Shown piece by piece: positions 1 to 6,845 of a DNA stretch of 16,468 nucleotides. The DNA is taken from positions 1 through 16,468 of the forward strand of contig URWN01000028.1 of the NCBI GenBank assembly GCA_900551615.1, read 5' to 3'. The position numbers and the translations under genes were made by a program. Position 1 is the stretch's first letter. Each line of letters opens with the position of its first letter. The DNA comes from an uncultured Clostridium sp. (GTDB lineage: Bacteria; Bacillota; Clostridia; TANB77; CAG-508). Below the pieces are notes generated by a model, which worked only from the letters and a program-made list of their open reading frames with translations, was not told where the DNA came from and ran no database searches.

Positions 1-46
1 CTTCAAAGTCTTGTGGGTTGTACTTGTCATTTAATTTTTTATTCAT
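1..46 (-). CDS. valS: Possible start of valyl-tRNA synthetase (partial)
   Basis: A minus-strand frame opens at ATG (46-44) and runs off the left edge, giving 15 residues that end in KYNPQDFE. The Y-[ND]-P-x-x-F/V-E pattern close to the N-terminus resembles the beginning of clostridial valyl-tRNA synthetases, which charge tRNA-Val. No clear Shine-Dalgarno sequence is visible, and the frame lies where the 3' part of the tmRNA would be expected. The two calls therefore compete. The match is too short to be certain and may be chance. Confidence 0.3.
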   Translation of the reverse strand, partial: MNKKLNDKYNPQDFE

Positions 47-319
47 TTTTAATTCGCGGATAAACACGCTAATTAAAAATATATCTTTATAAGTTACCCA
101 CTATTTCTAAAGAAAAAATAGCTTTGTTTCCTACTTTAATATAACACCCTTGCCAAATCAGTAGGCTACTTGGTTTGGATGACGCTGCAAACTAGGCAGC
201 GTAAGCTAATTCTTCATTGTTAGCGTTTATTTTTAATTTCCCGTTTTTTTAAGTGGCCAACGAGAATCCACTACTTGCTATCTATTTTTCTGGTAATATG
301 TCGAAACCTTTACATCCCC
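1..319 (-). ncRNA. ssrA: tmRNA (transfer-messenger RNA), 3' end not seen
   Basis: tmRNA rescues stalled ribosomes and tags the nascent chain for proteolysis, here probably by the ClpXP encoded nearby. The 5' end (319 downwards) reads GGGGATGTAAAGGTTTCGAC, very close to the tmRNA 5' end of Bacillus (GGGGACGTTACGGATTCGAC). A pseudoknot PK1 can be drawn: AGTGG/CCACT stem at about 261-281, with loop TTCTCGTT pairing with AACGGGAA. A short A-rich spacer follows, then the resume codon GCT at 224-222. The tag reads ANNEELAYAA and stops at TAG (194-192) inside an ACGCTGC/GCAGCGT hairpin. A second hairpin (CCAAA/TTTGG, about 155-178) fits PK2. The T-arm (GGTTCGA type) and the acceptor strand complementary to GGGGATG are not found before position 1. 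Either they lie outside the window or the gene is cut short. It is not the permuted two-piece type, because a promoter lies directly before the 5' end. Confidence 0.87.
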
Positions 320-332
320 ATATTACTTTATT

Positions 333-361
333 ATTATACTATATTCAGTTGCTTTTCGCAA
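333..361 (-). promoter_or_regulatory. Sigma-A promoter of ssrA
   Basis: On the minus strand, -35 TTGCGA (361-356), a 17-bp spacer and a perfect -10 TATAAT (338-333). The mature tmRNA 5' end lies 13 nt further on, which leaves a short leader for RNase P to remove. The -35 box sits in a small inverted repeat (GTTGC/GCAAC). Confidence 0.75.
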
Positions 362-402
362 CATTTTTTTGCTATCTTCATATTATATTTTAGGTGATTT
401 AT

Positions 403-1323
403 ATGTCTATTATTCCTACTAACGTTAATTATAATTATTCTTTAATGAAACAAAATTTAAGAACTTTAGAAAATGCATATCCTTTTCTAAATATTCAATC
501 TGTTGGCAAAAGTGTTCTGGGGAAAAATCTTTATGTTGTTAAACTCCGGAACTGGTTTAAAAGAAGTTTTTTATTCTGGTTCTATTCATGCAAATGAGTG
601 GATTACAAGCCTTTTACTTATGAAATTTATTGAAAATTATTGTATATCTTATAATAATAATTCAAAACTTTATGGTTATTCTGTTCGTGAATTATTTAAT
701 AATGTTTCTATTTATATTATGCCAATGGTTAATCCTGATGGAGTTGATTTAGTTACCGGTAATATTTCAAAAACTTCTAGTGCTTTTCTTACTGCTAGAA
801 ATATTTCTAATAATTTTTCTGATATTCCTTTTCCAAGCCGGTTGGAAAGCTAATATACTTCGGTACTGATTTAAATTTGCAATTTCCTGCTGGTTGGAAA
901 AATGCTAAAGAAATTAAATATGCACAAGGATTTGATATGCCTGCTCCCCGTGACTTTGTAGGATTTGGTCCTTTGACAGAGCCAGAATCTTTAGCTATTT
1001 ACAATTTTACACTTATGCATGATTTTAGACTTGTTATTGCTTATCATACTCAAGGTAAGGAAATTTATTGGAATTTTCAAAATATTAATCTACCCCAAGG
1101 GTATGAGATTGGAACTAAATTTGCTAATGTAAGTGGCTATATATTAACAGATATTCCTTATAATTCTAGTTTTGCAGGTTATAAAGATTGGTTTATTCAA
1201 GATTATAATAGACCTGGGTATACAATAGAGGCTGGTATTGGTGAAAATCCATTGCCTATTGAGCAGTTTGATTATATTTATAATGATAATTTAGGTATTT
1301 TAGTACTTGGTGCTGTTCTTTAA
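403..1323 (+). pseudogene. Frameshifted M14 zinc carboxypeptidase (gamma-D-glutamyl-diaminopimelate peptidase type)
   Basis: The M14 family cleaves C-terminal or peptidoglycan-stem peptide bonds with one Zn ion. Three reading frames joined together give one nearly complete peptidase domain. The start is ATG 403 behind AGGTGAT. The first zinc motif is H-A-N-E in SGSIHANEW (about 584-600). The third zinc ligand is His in IAYHTQG (about 1033-1053). The catalytic Glu lies in YTIEAGIGENPLP (about 1219-1257). The frame breaks near 552 (one extra C between VVKL and GTG), again near 836-843 (just before WKAN), and again near 866-872 (just before GTDLNLQFPAGW). Together these rule out a full-length product. 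No LysM domain or signal peptide precedes the peptidase domain, although many clostridial relatives carry LysM repeats. Its stop at 1323 matches the usual domain end, so the decay is recent. Three indels also fit a poorly sequenced stretch, but real decay is more likely. Confidence 0.85.
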
Positions 1324-1479
1324 AAGTTACCATTAATTTTATGTGTTTTTTGTTTATTTTTATGGTTATTATAAAATTTTTTTATTTGTCGTCATGTTTC
1401 AACAAACTTTTTAAATTTAAAGTTTTAAAATATTAATACCATTTAAATAATGCACATATTAGAAAGGAGGAATTGCACT

Positions 1480-1626
1480 ATGACAAAAGAAGTTCTTTTA
1501 AGTACAGAATTTGAATCTGCTTATGCTGCAATGACTGCATTAAATGCTTTTTTAGCAAGTCTTGATGTTTCAGTTAGAGCTAAATACCAGAATTTAAAAG
1601 CTATCGGCAATCGGATTTATGAGTAA
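1480..1626 (+). CDS. Unrecognised 48-residue protein
   Basis: A strong Shine-Dalgarno site AGAAAGGAGG (1461-1470) lies 9 nt before ATG 1480, and a rho-independent terminator follows 42 nt after the stop, so this is a short gene with its own transcription end. The product begins MTKEVLLSTEFESAYAAM and ends NRIYE. It is alanine-rich, mostly helical in character, without Cys, signal peptide or membrane segment. I do not recognise a family. It could be a small regulatory or spore protein, but nothing in the sequence decides this. Its GC content is somewhat higher than the flanking DNA, as expected for coding sequence. Confidence 0.6.
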   Translation: MTKEVLLSTEFESAYAAMTALNAFLASLDVSVRAKYQNLKAIGNRIYE

Positions 1627-1667
1627 TTCTCCTGGATGGAGCTACATATAACTCCTACAGAAAAAAC

Positions 1668-1700
1668 AAAAGGTAGATTTAATTATCTGCCTTTTGTTTT
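1668..1700 (+). terminator. Rho-independent terminator after the 48-residue gene
   Basis: Stem AAAAGGTAGA (1668-1677) pairs with TCTGCCTTTT (1686-1695), including one G-T pair, around an 8-nt loop. It is followed by GTTTT. Confidence 0.7.
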
Positions 1701-1744
1701 CTATATTATAAGAAATGGATTTTTACTTCCTATTTTATTCTACA

Positions 1745-3067
1745 TTATGCTGTTTCTTTACTATTTTGAGGAACATGTCTATTTTTTTTATTTTTTATTG
1801 ATTGTCCTTCTTCTGTTTTGTCTTTTATAATAAGTTCAGGTGCTTTTTTATCTAAAACTGTTTCCTTTGTTATTATGCATTTTGAAATATTGGGTGTTGA
1901 AGGAACCTCAAACATAATATCTCTCATTATTTCTTCAATAATTGAACGAAGTCCTCTTGCTCCTGTTTTTCTTTCTATTGCTTTGTCAACAATTGCTTCT
2001 AATGCTTCTTTATTAAATTCAAGTTCAACATCGTCCATTTCTAATAATTTTTGATATTGTTTTACTAAAGCATTTTTTGGCTCTGTCGCTATTTTTATTA
2101 AAGCTTCTTTGTCTAAGTCTTTAAGTGTTGCTATAATTGGCAATCTTCCTATAAATTCTGGAATTAAACCATATTTTAGTAAATCTTCTGGTAGCATTTC
2201 TTGGAATACTTCATATTTATTTATTTCTTTTGAACTTTCAATTTTTGTTCCAAAACCAATACTCTTTTTACCTGTTCTATCTTTTATAATGTTTTCTAGA
2301 CCTTCAAAAGCTCCTCCACATATAAATAAAATGTTTTCTGTGTTTATTTGTAACATTTCTTGATTTGGATGTTTTCTTCCCCCTTGTGGTGGAACTGAGG
2401 CAATGGTACCTTCAACTATTTTTAATAGTGCTTGTTGTACACCTTCACCGCTAACATCTCTTGTAATTGATAAATTTTCAGATTTTCTTGTTATTTTATC
2501 AATTTCATCTATATATACTATACCTTTTTCTGCCTTTTGAATATCTCCATCTGCTGCTTGGATAAGTTTTAATAAGATATTTTCAACATCTTCTCCTACA
2601 TATCCTGCTTCTGTAAGTGTTGTTGCATCAGCTATTGCAAATGGTACATTTAATATTTTTGCAAGTGTTCTTGCAAGTAATGTTTTTCCACATCCTGTTG
2701 GTCCTAATAGTAAAATATTGCTTTTTTGTATTTCTACGTCATCTTTTTTCTCACTTTCTTCGTGAGCTATTCTTTTATAATGATTGTAAACTGCTACTGA
2801 TAATGTTTTTTTAGCCTCTTCTTGTCCTATTACATAATCATCTAAGATTTTCTTTATTTCTTTTGGACTAGGTATTTTATCTAATTCATTTAATGTATAT
2901 CCTACTTCTTCGTCTTCGTATTCTTCTGCTTGAATAATACTTGTGCAAAGGTCAACACATTCATCACATATATATACCCCTGGACCAGCAACTATTTTTC
3001 TTACATTTTCTTGTGATTTTCCACAAAATGAACATCTTACATTTTTTGGTATATCATTTTTAGCCAT
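1745..3067 (-). CDS. clpX: ClpX, ATP-dependent unfoldase subunit of ClpXP
   Basis: ClpX is the hexameric AAA+ unfoldase that recognises substrates, including tmRNA-tagged chains, and threads them into ClpP in the cytoplasm. The 440-residue product has the usual N-terminal zinc-binding domain (C12, C15, C34, C37). Walker A is GPTGCGKT (122-129), the pore loop GYVGED (155-160), and Walker B IVYIDEID (183-190). The RKH loop is at 231-233, the ClpP-docking IGF loop at about 270-272, and the sensor-2 GARGLR near 369-374. The C-terminus (about 415-440) is a charged extension. ATG 3067 is preceded by GGAGGAAAAA and gives the canonical MAKN-type start. It lies 59 nt downstream of clpP in the classic tig-clpP-clpX order. 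No lon gene follows, although lon often does in Bacillus and many clostridia. Confidence 0.98.
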   Translation of the reverse strand: MAKNDIPKNVRCSFCGKSQENVRKIVAGPGVYICDECVDLCTSIIQAEEYEDEEVGYTLNELDKIPSPKEIKKILDDYVIGQEEAKKTLSVAVYNHYKRIAHEESEKKDDVEIQKSNILLLGPTGCGKTLLARTLAKILNVPFAIADATTLTEAGYVGEDVENILLKLIQAADGDIQKAEKGIVYIDEIDKITRKSENLSITRDVSGEGVQQALLKIVEGTIASVPPQGGRKHPNQEMLQINTENILFICGGAFEGLENIIKDRTGKKSIGFGTKIESSKEINKYEVFQEMLPEDLLKYGLIPEFIGRLPIIATLKDLDKEALIKIATEPKNALVKQYQKLLEMDDVELEFNKEALEAIVDKAIERKTGARGLRSIIEEIMRDIMFEVPSTPNISKCIITKETVLDKKAPELIIKDKTEEGQSIKNKKNRHVPQNSKETA

Positions 3068-3099
3068 ATTTTATTTTTCCTCCATTTTAATCTTCGTCT

Positions 3100-3120
3100 A
3101 AATTTAGTGCTACTAAATTT
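3100..3120 (-). other. Perfect hairpin in the clpP-clpX gap
   Basis: AAATTTAGT (3100-3108) and ACTAAATTT (3112-3120) form a perfect 9-bp stem with a 3-nt loop. It is AU-rich and has no U-tract on the minus strand, so RNA processing or mild attenuation between clpP and clpX is more plausible than full termination. Confidence 0.5.
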
Positions 3121-3126
3121 TACAAT

Positions 3127-3738
3127 TTACATTCTTTTATCCATGATACCATCTATTAGTCCATATTCTAATGCCTCTTGAGCTGACATGTAATGGTCTC
3201 TTTCTGTGTCTTTTTCAATTTGTTCTATTGGTTGCCCTGTTTTTTCACTTAATAATTTATTTAATTTTTCTCTTGTTCTTATCATATGATCTGCATGGAT
3301 TTTAATTTCAGTTGCTTGACCTGAAATTCCTCCACCTTGACCTCCTATTAATGGTTGATGTATTAATATTTCTGAATTTGGTGTTGCAAATCTTTTTCCT
3401 TTTTCTCCGTTTGCTAAAAGAACTGCTCCAAAGCTTGCAGCTAAACCTACACATATTGTTGTTACTGGGCATTTAATATAGTTCATTGTGTCTACAATTC
3501 CCATTCCGTCTGTTATTGATCCTCCTGGTGAGTTTATATATAAAAATATTTCTTTGTCTGGGTCTTCTGACTCTAAAAATAATAATTGTGCTATTACTAA
3601 GCTTGCTGATGTTGGATTAACATCTTCTCCTAAAAATATAATTCTGTCTTTTAATAGTCTTGAGAATATATCATATGATCTTTCACCTTTACTTGTTTGT
3701 TCAACTACGTAAGGTACTAAACTATCTTTTTCTAACAT
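3127..3738 (-). CDS. clpP: ClpP, proteolytic subunit of ClpXP/ClpAP
   Basis: ClpP is the self-compartmentalised serine protease that degrades proteins delivered by ClpX or ClpA/C. The product is 203 residues, the family's normal length. The catalytic Ser102 lies in GLAASFGA, His127 in ILIHQP and Asp177 in IEKDTERD. INSPGGS (68-74) forms part of the oxyanion-hole region. The N-terminal residues before VPYVVEQ are short and would be removed by self-processing. ATG 3738 follows AGGAGGAAAAAT, which fixes the start. It sits between tig and clpX, with a large inverted repeat in its upstream gap. Confidence 0.98.
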   Translation of the reverse strand: MLEKDSLVPYVVEQTSKGERSYDIFSRLLKDRIIFLGEDVNPTSASLVIAQLLFLESEDPDKEIFLYINSPGGSITDGMGIVDTMNYIKCPVTTICVGLAASFGAVLLANGEKGKRFATPNSEILIHQPLIGGQGGGISGQATEIKIHADHMIRTREKLNKLLSEKTGQPIEQIEKDTERDHYMSAQEALEYGLIDGIMDKRM

Positions 3739-3750
3739 ATTTTTCCTCCT

Positions 3751-3888
3751 TTTAAATCTGTCAATGGAGCGCCCTTGTCAAAAGGGACGCCCTTTTTTGA
3801 CAGAAATTTTTATTTTCTATTAATATTTTTATTCTGTCAAAAAGGGGCGTCCCTTTTGACAAGGGCGGCTCTCCATGACAGATTTAAA
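3751..3888. repeat. 138-bp near-perfect inverted repeat (large hairpin) between tig and clpP
   Basis: The left arm (3751-3805, starting TTTAAATCTGTC) is complementary to the right arm (3832-3888) over about 55 bp, with only a few mismatches and 1-2 nt gaps. A 26-nt AT-only loop (3806-3831) separates them. The arms are GC-rich (GCGCCCTTGTC, GGGACGCCC) in an otherwise very AT-rich region and themselves contain the internal palindrome GTCAAAAGGGAC. The structure looks like a palindromic repeat or MITE-like unit rather than a simple terminator. Transcribed, it would fold into a very long hairpin in the clpP 5' leader, ending 12 nt before clpP's start codon, with its Shine-Dalgarno site between. 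Confidence 0.9.
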
Positions 3889-3940
3889 TCAAAAAGTTGG
3901 CATGAAAATGCTTTCATTTTTCACCCCAACCTTTCATTAT

Positions 3941-5230
3941 TTATTTTTTTATTTTTGCATTTTTTACTAAAAATTCTAAGGCTTTTTCAGATTCTAATCC
4001 GCTCTTTATGTATTTTCTTACATTTTCGTTTTCCATAAATTCTTTATCGTCTGATTTTCCGTAGTTTTTAGCCATTTCTTTCATTTTTTCTAATATTTCG
4101 TCTTCTGTTGCTTCGATTTTTTCAGCTTTTATTACTGCTTCTAACATTAATCTTGATTTTATAGCTTCTATTGCTTGAGGTTCATATTCTTTTTTAACTT
4201 CTTCAGCTGTTTTTCCCATCATTTGAAGATATTGTTCAAGTTTTAGTCCTTGATATGAAAGTCTTGTTTCTATGTTTCTTAACATATCTTCTGTTTCTGT
4301 TTCTATCATTCCTGATGGAATGTCTACTTTTACGTTTTCACATACAGCTTTTATAACAGCATCTTCTGTTTCGTATTTTTGTTTTTGTTCATTGTCTTTT
4401 TCTATTCTGTCTTTGATGCTTTTCTTTAATTCTTCTAATGTATCGAATTCACTAACGTCTTTTGCAAATTCGTCGTCTAATTCTGGTAATTCTTTCTTTT
4501 TGATTTCATGTAATTTTACTTTAAATGTTGCATCTTTTCCAGCTAAGTCTTTTGAGAAGTATTCATCTGGGAATTTAACTTTTATATCTCTTTCTTCATC
4601 GATTTTCATTCCAATTATTTGGTCTTCAAATCCAGGGATAAATGTGTTGCTTCCTATTTCTAATTCATGACCTTCTGCTTTTCCACCTTCAAATGCTTTT
4701 CCATCTACAAATCCTTCGAAGTCTATTACTGTTATATCTCCTTTTTCTACTGGTCTATCTTCGATTGATATTAATCTTGAATTGTGTTCTTGCATATGTC
4801 CTAATTCATGATTGATGTCTTCATCTGATACAGTATACTCTATTTTTGGTATTTCTATACCTTTATATTTTCCAAGTTCTGCTTCTGGTTTTGTTTGGAA
4901 AATTGCTGTGAATATTAAATCTTTTCCTTTTTCTATTTGTTTTACGTCTATGTCAGCTTTGCTTACTACTTCTATATTATTTTCTTTTAAAGCTTCTTCT
5001 AATTCAGCTGGTACTACTTCATTAAATGCATCTTCATAGAAGATTTCTTTTCCATAGTATTTTTCTACTATGTTCATTGGTGCTTTTCCTTTTCTGAATC
5101 CTGGTATATTAAAATATTTTGCACTTTGGAAGTATACTTTTTTTATTGCTTCATCAAATTTTTGAGCTTCTATTGTTAATTCTAATTTTACTTCATTTGC
5201 GTTTTTTGTTTTTTCTACTTTACATTTCAT
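3941..5230 (-). CDS. tig: Trigger factor, ribosome-bound chaperone and peptidyl-prolyl isomerase
   Basis: Trigger factor docks at the ribosomal exit tunnel and helps nascent chains fold. The 429-residue product is of normal length. The N-terminal ribosome-binding domain carries the signature GFRKGKAP (44-51). The FKBP-like isomerase domain spans about 160-245 (GDITVIDFEGFVDGKAFEGG and IPGFEDQIIGM). The helical C-terminal chaperone arms occupy the remainder (about 250-429). ATG 5230 is preceded by GAAAGGATTG and by an extended -10 promoter. It is the first gene of the tig-clpP-clpX cluster, though the large inverted repeat may partly separate it from clpP. Confidence 0.98.
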   Translation of the reverse strand: MKCKVEKTKNANEVKLELTIEAQKFDEAIKKVYFQSAKYFNIPGFRKGKAPMNIVEKYYGKEIFYEDAFNEVVPAELEEALKENNIEVVSKADIDVKQIEKGKDLIFTAIFQTKPEAELGKYKGIEIPKIEYTVSDEDINHELGHMQEHNSRLISIEDRPVEKGDITVIDFEGFVDGKAFEGGKAEGHELEIGSNTFIPGFEDQIIGMKIDEERDIKVKFPDEYFSKDLAGKDATFKVKLHEIKKKELPELDDEFAKDVSEFDTLEELKKSIKDRIEKDNEQKQKYETEDAVIKAVCENVKVDIPSGMIETETEDMLRNIETRLSYQGLKLEQYLQMMGKTAEEVKKEYEPQAIEAIKSRLMLEAVIKAEKIEATEDEILEKMKEMAKNYGKSDDKEFMENENVRKYIKSGLESEKALEFLVKNAKIKK

Positions 5231-5266
5231 TGTTTATTCAATCCTTTCATTTTTAATAGCTTATTT

Positions 5267-5294
5267 ATTATACCATATTTTTCCTATTTTGCAA
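5267..5294 (-). promoter_or_regulatory. Sigma-A promoter of tig
   Basis: On the minus strand, -35 TTGCAA (5294-5289), 16-bp spacer, extended -10 TGG-TATAAT (TATAAT 5272-5267). The start codon lies 36 nt beyond the -10 box. Confidence 0.75.
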
Positions 5295-5322
5295 GGTTTT
5301 TTTGATAATTTTCAAAAAATAC

Positions 5323-5351
5323 TTGTTTTTTTTTTATTTTTATGATAGACT
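5323..5351 (+). promoter_or_regulatory. Probable promoter of rpmB
   Basis: TTGTTT (5323-5328), 17-bp T-rich spacer, TAGACT (5346-5351). Both boxes match only 4 of 6 positions, but the position, 45 nt before rpmB, and the exact spacing are suitable. Confidence 0.4.
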
Positions 5352-5395
5352 TATTAACAGTCAATTTATTTTAAAAATTAGGAGGTGCAAAGATA

Positions 5396-5596
5396 ATGGC
5401 TAAATGTGCAGTTTGTGGTAAATCACAAAGTAATGGAAATAAGCTTAGCATAACTCGTTCACATATAAGTAAAAGAAGTCCAAGAACTTGGAAACCAAAT
5501 TTAAGAAGTGTTAAAGCTATAATGGAAAACGGTGAAACTAAAAGAGTTCACGTTTGTGCAAAATGTTTAAAAGATGGAAAAATAAAAAGAGCATAG
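5396..5596 (+). CDS. rpmB: 50S ribosomal protein L28, zinc-binding form
   Basis: L28 is a small protein of the large ribosomal subunit. The 66-residue product begins MAKCAVCGKSQ and carries C4-x2-C7 and C54-x2-C57, the zinc-ribbon form. The basic middle (KRSPRTWKPNLRSV) contacts rRNA. AGGAGGT (5380-5386) lies 9 nt before the start. The gene is monocistronic, with terminators directly after it, and converges on spoVM, the arrangement seen around rpmB in Bacillus. Confidence 0.97.
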   Translation: MAKCAVCGKSQSNGNKLSITRSHISKRSPRTWKPNLRSVKAIMENGETKRVHVCAKCLKDGKIKRA

Positions 5597-5625
5597 TAAA
5601 TGCTTTTTTTGTTTTTTTGATATGT

Positions 5626-5652
5626 AAAAGACCGCTATACGCGGTCTTTTTT
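5626..5652. terminator. Bidirectional terminator between rpmB and spoVM
   Basis: AAAAGACCGC (5626-5635) pairs perfectly with GCGGTCTTTT (5641-5650) around TATAC, followed by TT. A weaker stem just upstream (GCAT/ATGC, about 5591-5603, then a T-tract) overlaps the rpmB stop. Read on the minus strand, the main stem begins directly after the spoVM stop and serves that gene too. Confidence 0.85.
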
Positions 5653-5725
5653 AATCTTTTATTCCAAAAATTAATTTTACAAATCCTCGCAAAAACTTTG
5701 GAACTTTTTTTACAACTATAGTCAT
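5651..5725 (-). CDS. spoVM: SpoVM, 24-residue spore morphogenesis peptide
   Basis: SpoVM is an amphipathic helix that recognises the convex forespore membrane and anchors SpoIVA to start coat assembly. The frame reads MTIVVKKVPKFLRGFVK and ends GIKD. It follows the family pattern of Bacillus SpoVM (K-x-P-K-F-L-x-G-x-V near residues 7-16, Pro at position 9). AAGGAGGGAG (5740-5731) gives a strong ribosome binding site 8 nt before ATG 5725. The location beside rpmB matches Bacillus. The gene is too short for usual gene callers. It implies that the host forms endospores. It is probably co-transcribed with the small membrane-protein gene that ends 18 nt upstream. Confidence 0.88.
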   Translation of the reverse strand: MTIVVKKVPKFLRGFVKLIFGIKD

Positions 5726-5743
5726 ATGTACTCCCTCCTTTAT

Positions 5744-5893
5744 TTAACAAGCAAGCCATATTAATCCTACACATGCAAGTGCAACTCCTATTATAAATAG
5801 CCAACCTGTAAGCGGAAGCAATAATACTAATAAAATCCCTAAACCTATTCCTATTAAAACAACTCCTATTGTCTTTTTTAGTGCACAAAGCAT
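5744..5893 (-). CDS. 49-residue hydrophobic membrane protein
   Basis: The product begins MLCALKKTIG and continues as two hydrophobic stretches (about residues 9-28 and 31-48) separated by the turn PLTGW, typical of a tiny two-pass membrane hairpin. AAGGAGGT lies 6 nt before ATG 5893. Pro, Gly and Cys residues punctuate the helices. Its stop lies 18 nt before the spoVM start, so the two are likely one transcript and may share sporulation timing. That is an inference from position only. I do not recognise a named family. Confidence 0.75.
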   Translation of the reverse strand: MLCALKKTIGVVLIGIGLGILLVLLLPLTGWLFIIGVALACVGLIWLAC

Positions 5894-6001
5894 ATTATTA
5901 CCTCCTTTTTTATATATTATATTAATTTTTTATTTTTATTGTTCCTTTGTTATGTATATTAAATTTTAAATGCTCTTATATTAGGATTTTATTACCATTA
6001 A

Positions 6002-6009
6002 ATTGTATG
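6002..6009 (-). promoter_or_regulatory. Possible sigma-E -10 element for the spoVM operon
   Basis: On the minus strand the octamer CATACAAT (6009-6002) equals the sigma-E -10 consensus of sporulating Firmicutes, and spoVM is sigma-E dependent in Bacillus. No convincing -35 element is found 13-15 nt upstream. It would leave a leader of about 100 nt, so the call is weak. Confidence 0.25.
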
Positions 6010-6038
6010 TTGATTTTTTCTAACTTTCCTTTTATAAT
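6010..6038 (+). promoter_or_regulatory. Sigma-A promoter of nth
   Basis: TTGATT (6010-6015), 17-bp spacer, perfect TATAAT (6033-6038). The nth start is 32 nt beyond, with the ribosome binding site GAAAGGAT in between. Confidence 0.75.
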
Positions 6039-6069
6039 ATATTTATATTATAATTGAAAGGATACAAAA

Positions 6070-6717
6070 ATGAAAAAAAGTGATGCTATAAAATTTGTAG
6101 AAATATTAAAAGAAACATATCCTGATGCAACTTGTAGTTTAGATTTCAAAACGCCATTTCAGATGGTTGTTGCTGTAATGCTTTCTGCACAATGTACTGA
6201 TGAAAGAGTAAATAAAACTACTCCTGCTCTTTTTAAAAGATGTAAAACTATTCAGGATTTTGCAGATATTGATTTAAAAGAATTAGAAGAAATTATTCAC
6301 CCTTGTGGTTTTTATAAAAATAAAGCAAAAAATATAAAACTTTGTGCAAAACAAGTTTTAGAAAAGTTTAATGGTGTTGTTCCTGACAACATGGATGATT
6401 TACAAAGTTTGGCTGGTGTTGGTAGAAAATCTGCAAATGTTGTTATGCTAGAGGCTTTTAATAATCCTCAAGGAATTGCTGTTGACACACATGCAAAAAG
6501 AATTTCAAATTTAATTGGTCTTTCTAATGAGTCTGATCCTGTTAAAATTGAACAAGATTTGATTAAAATTTTTCCTAAAGAATATTTAAAAGATATTAAT
6601 CATTTATTTGTTTGGCATGGTAGAAATACTTGTATTGCTAGAAAACCAAAATGTGATTTATGTAGTGTGAAAGAATTTTGTAAACATTATAAAAATAGTA
6701 ATAGTATAAAAATATAA
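6070..6717 (+). CDS. nth: Endonuclease III, DNA glycosylase/AP lyase
   Basis: This enzyme removes oxidised pyrimidines in base-excision repair and nicks the abasic site. The 215-residue product has the helix-hairpin-helix LQSLAGVGRKSANVV (111-125) with catalytic Lys120. Catalytic Asp139 is in VDTHAKR. A [4Fe-4S] loop C188-x6-C195-x2-C198-x5-C204 lies at the C-terminus, all as in the family. The start at ATG 6070 is supported by GAAAGGAT 6-13 nt upstream. It is a single-gene transcript, with its own promoter and a following terminator. Confidence 0.97.
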   Translation: MKKSDAIKFVEILKETYPDATCSLDFKTPFQMVVAVMLSAQCTDERVNKTTPALFKRCKTIQDFADIDLKELEEIIHPCGFYKNKAKNIKLCAKQVLEKFNGVVPDNMDDLQSLAGVGRKSANVVMLEAFNNPQGIAVDTHAKRISNLIGLSNESDPVKIEQDLIKIFPKEYLKDINHLFVWHGRNTCIARKPKCDLCSVKEFCKHYKNSNSIKI

Positions 6718-6739
6718 AAAATTCAAGCCTCTCCCATCT

Positions 6740-6777
6740 AAAAAGAGCAACGAAAAATAAATTTTTCGGCTCTTTTT
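6740..6777. terminator. Bidirectional terminator between nth and the acyltransferase operon
   Basis: AAAAAGAGC (6740-6748) pairs with GCTCTTTTT (6769-6777), and the inner CGAAAAAT pairs with ATTTTTCG, interrupted by an AA bulge. T-runs occur on both strands. The neighbouring GACGGTCCCC shares the flavour of the palindrome upstream of clpP. Confidence 0.8.
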
Positions 6778-6845
6778 GACGGTCCCCACGACGGTTTGTT
6801 TTTTTATATTTTTATACTATTACTATTTTTTGAGATTTTAAAATT

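Noticed and set aside
60..130. T-box riboswitch before the valS-like start
   Set aside because: AGCGTG...CCGCG loosely recalls the T-box AGGGTGGNACCGCG, but the core is disrupted, no specifier stem or terminator is seen, and the region lies within the tmRNA.
5538..5888. 116-residue minus-strand open frame across the spoVM region
   Set aside because: Its Arg/Cys/Asn-rich reading lies out of frame with two short genes that each have a strong ribosome binding site, and it runs into rpmB on the other strand.
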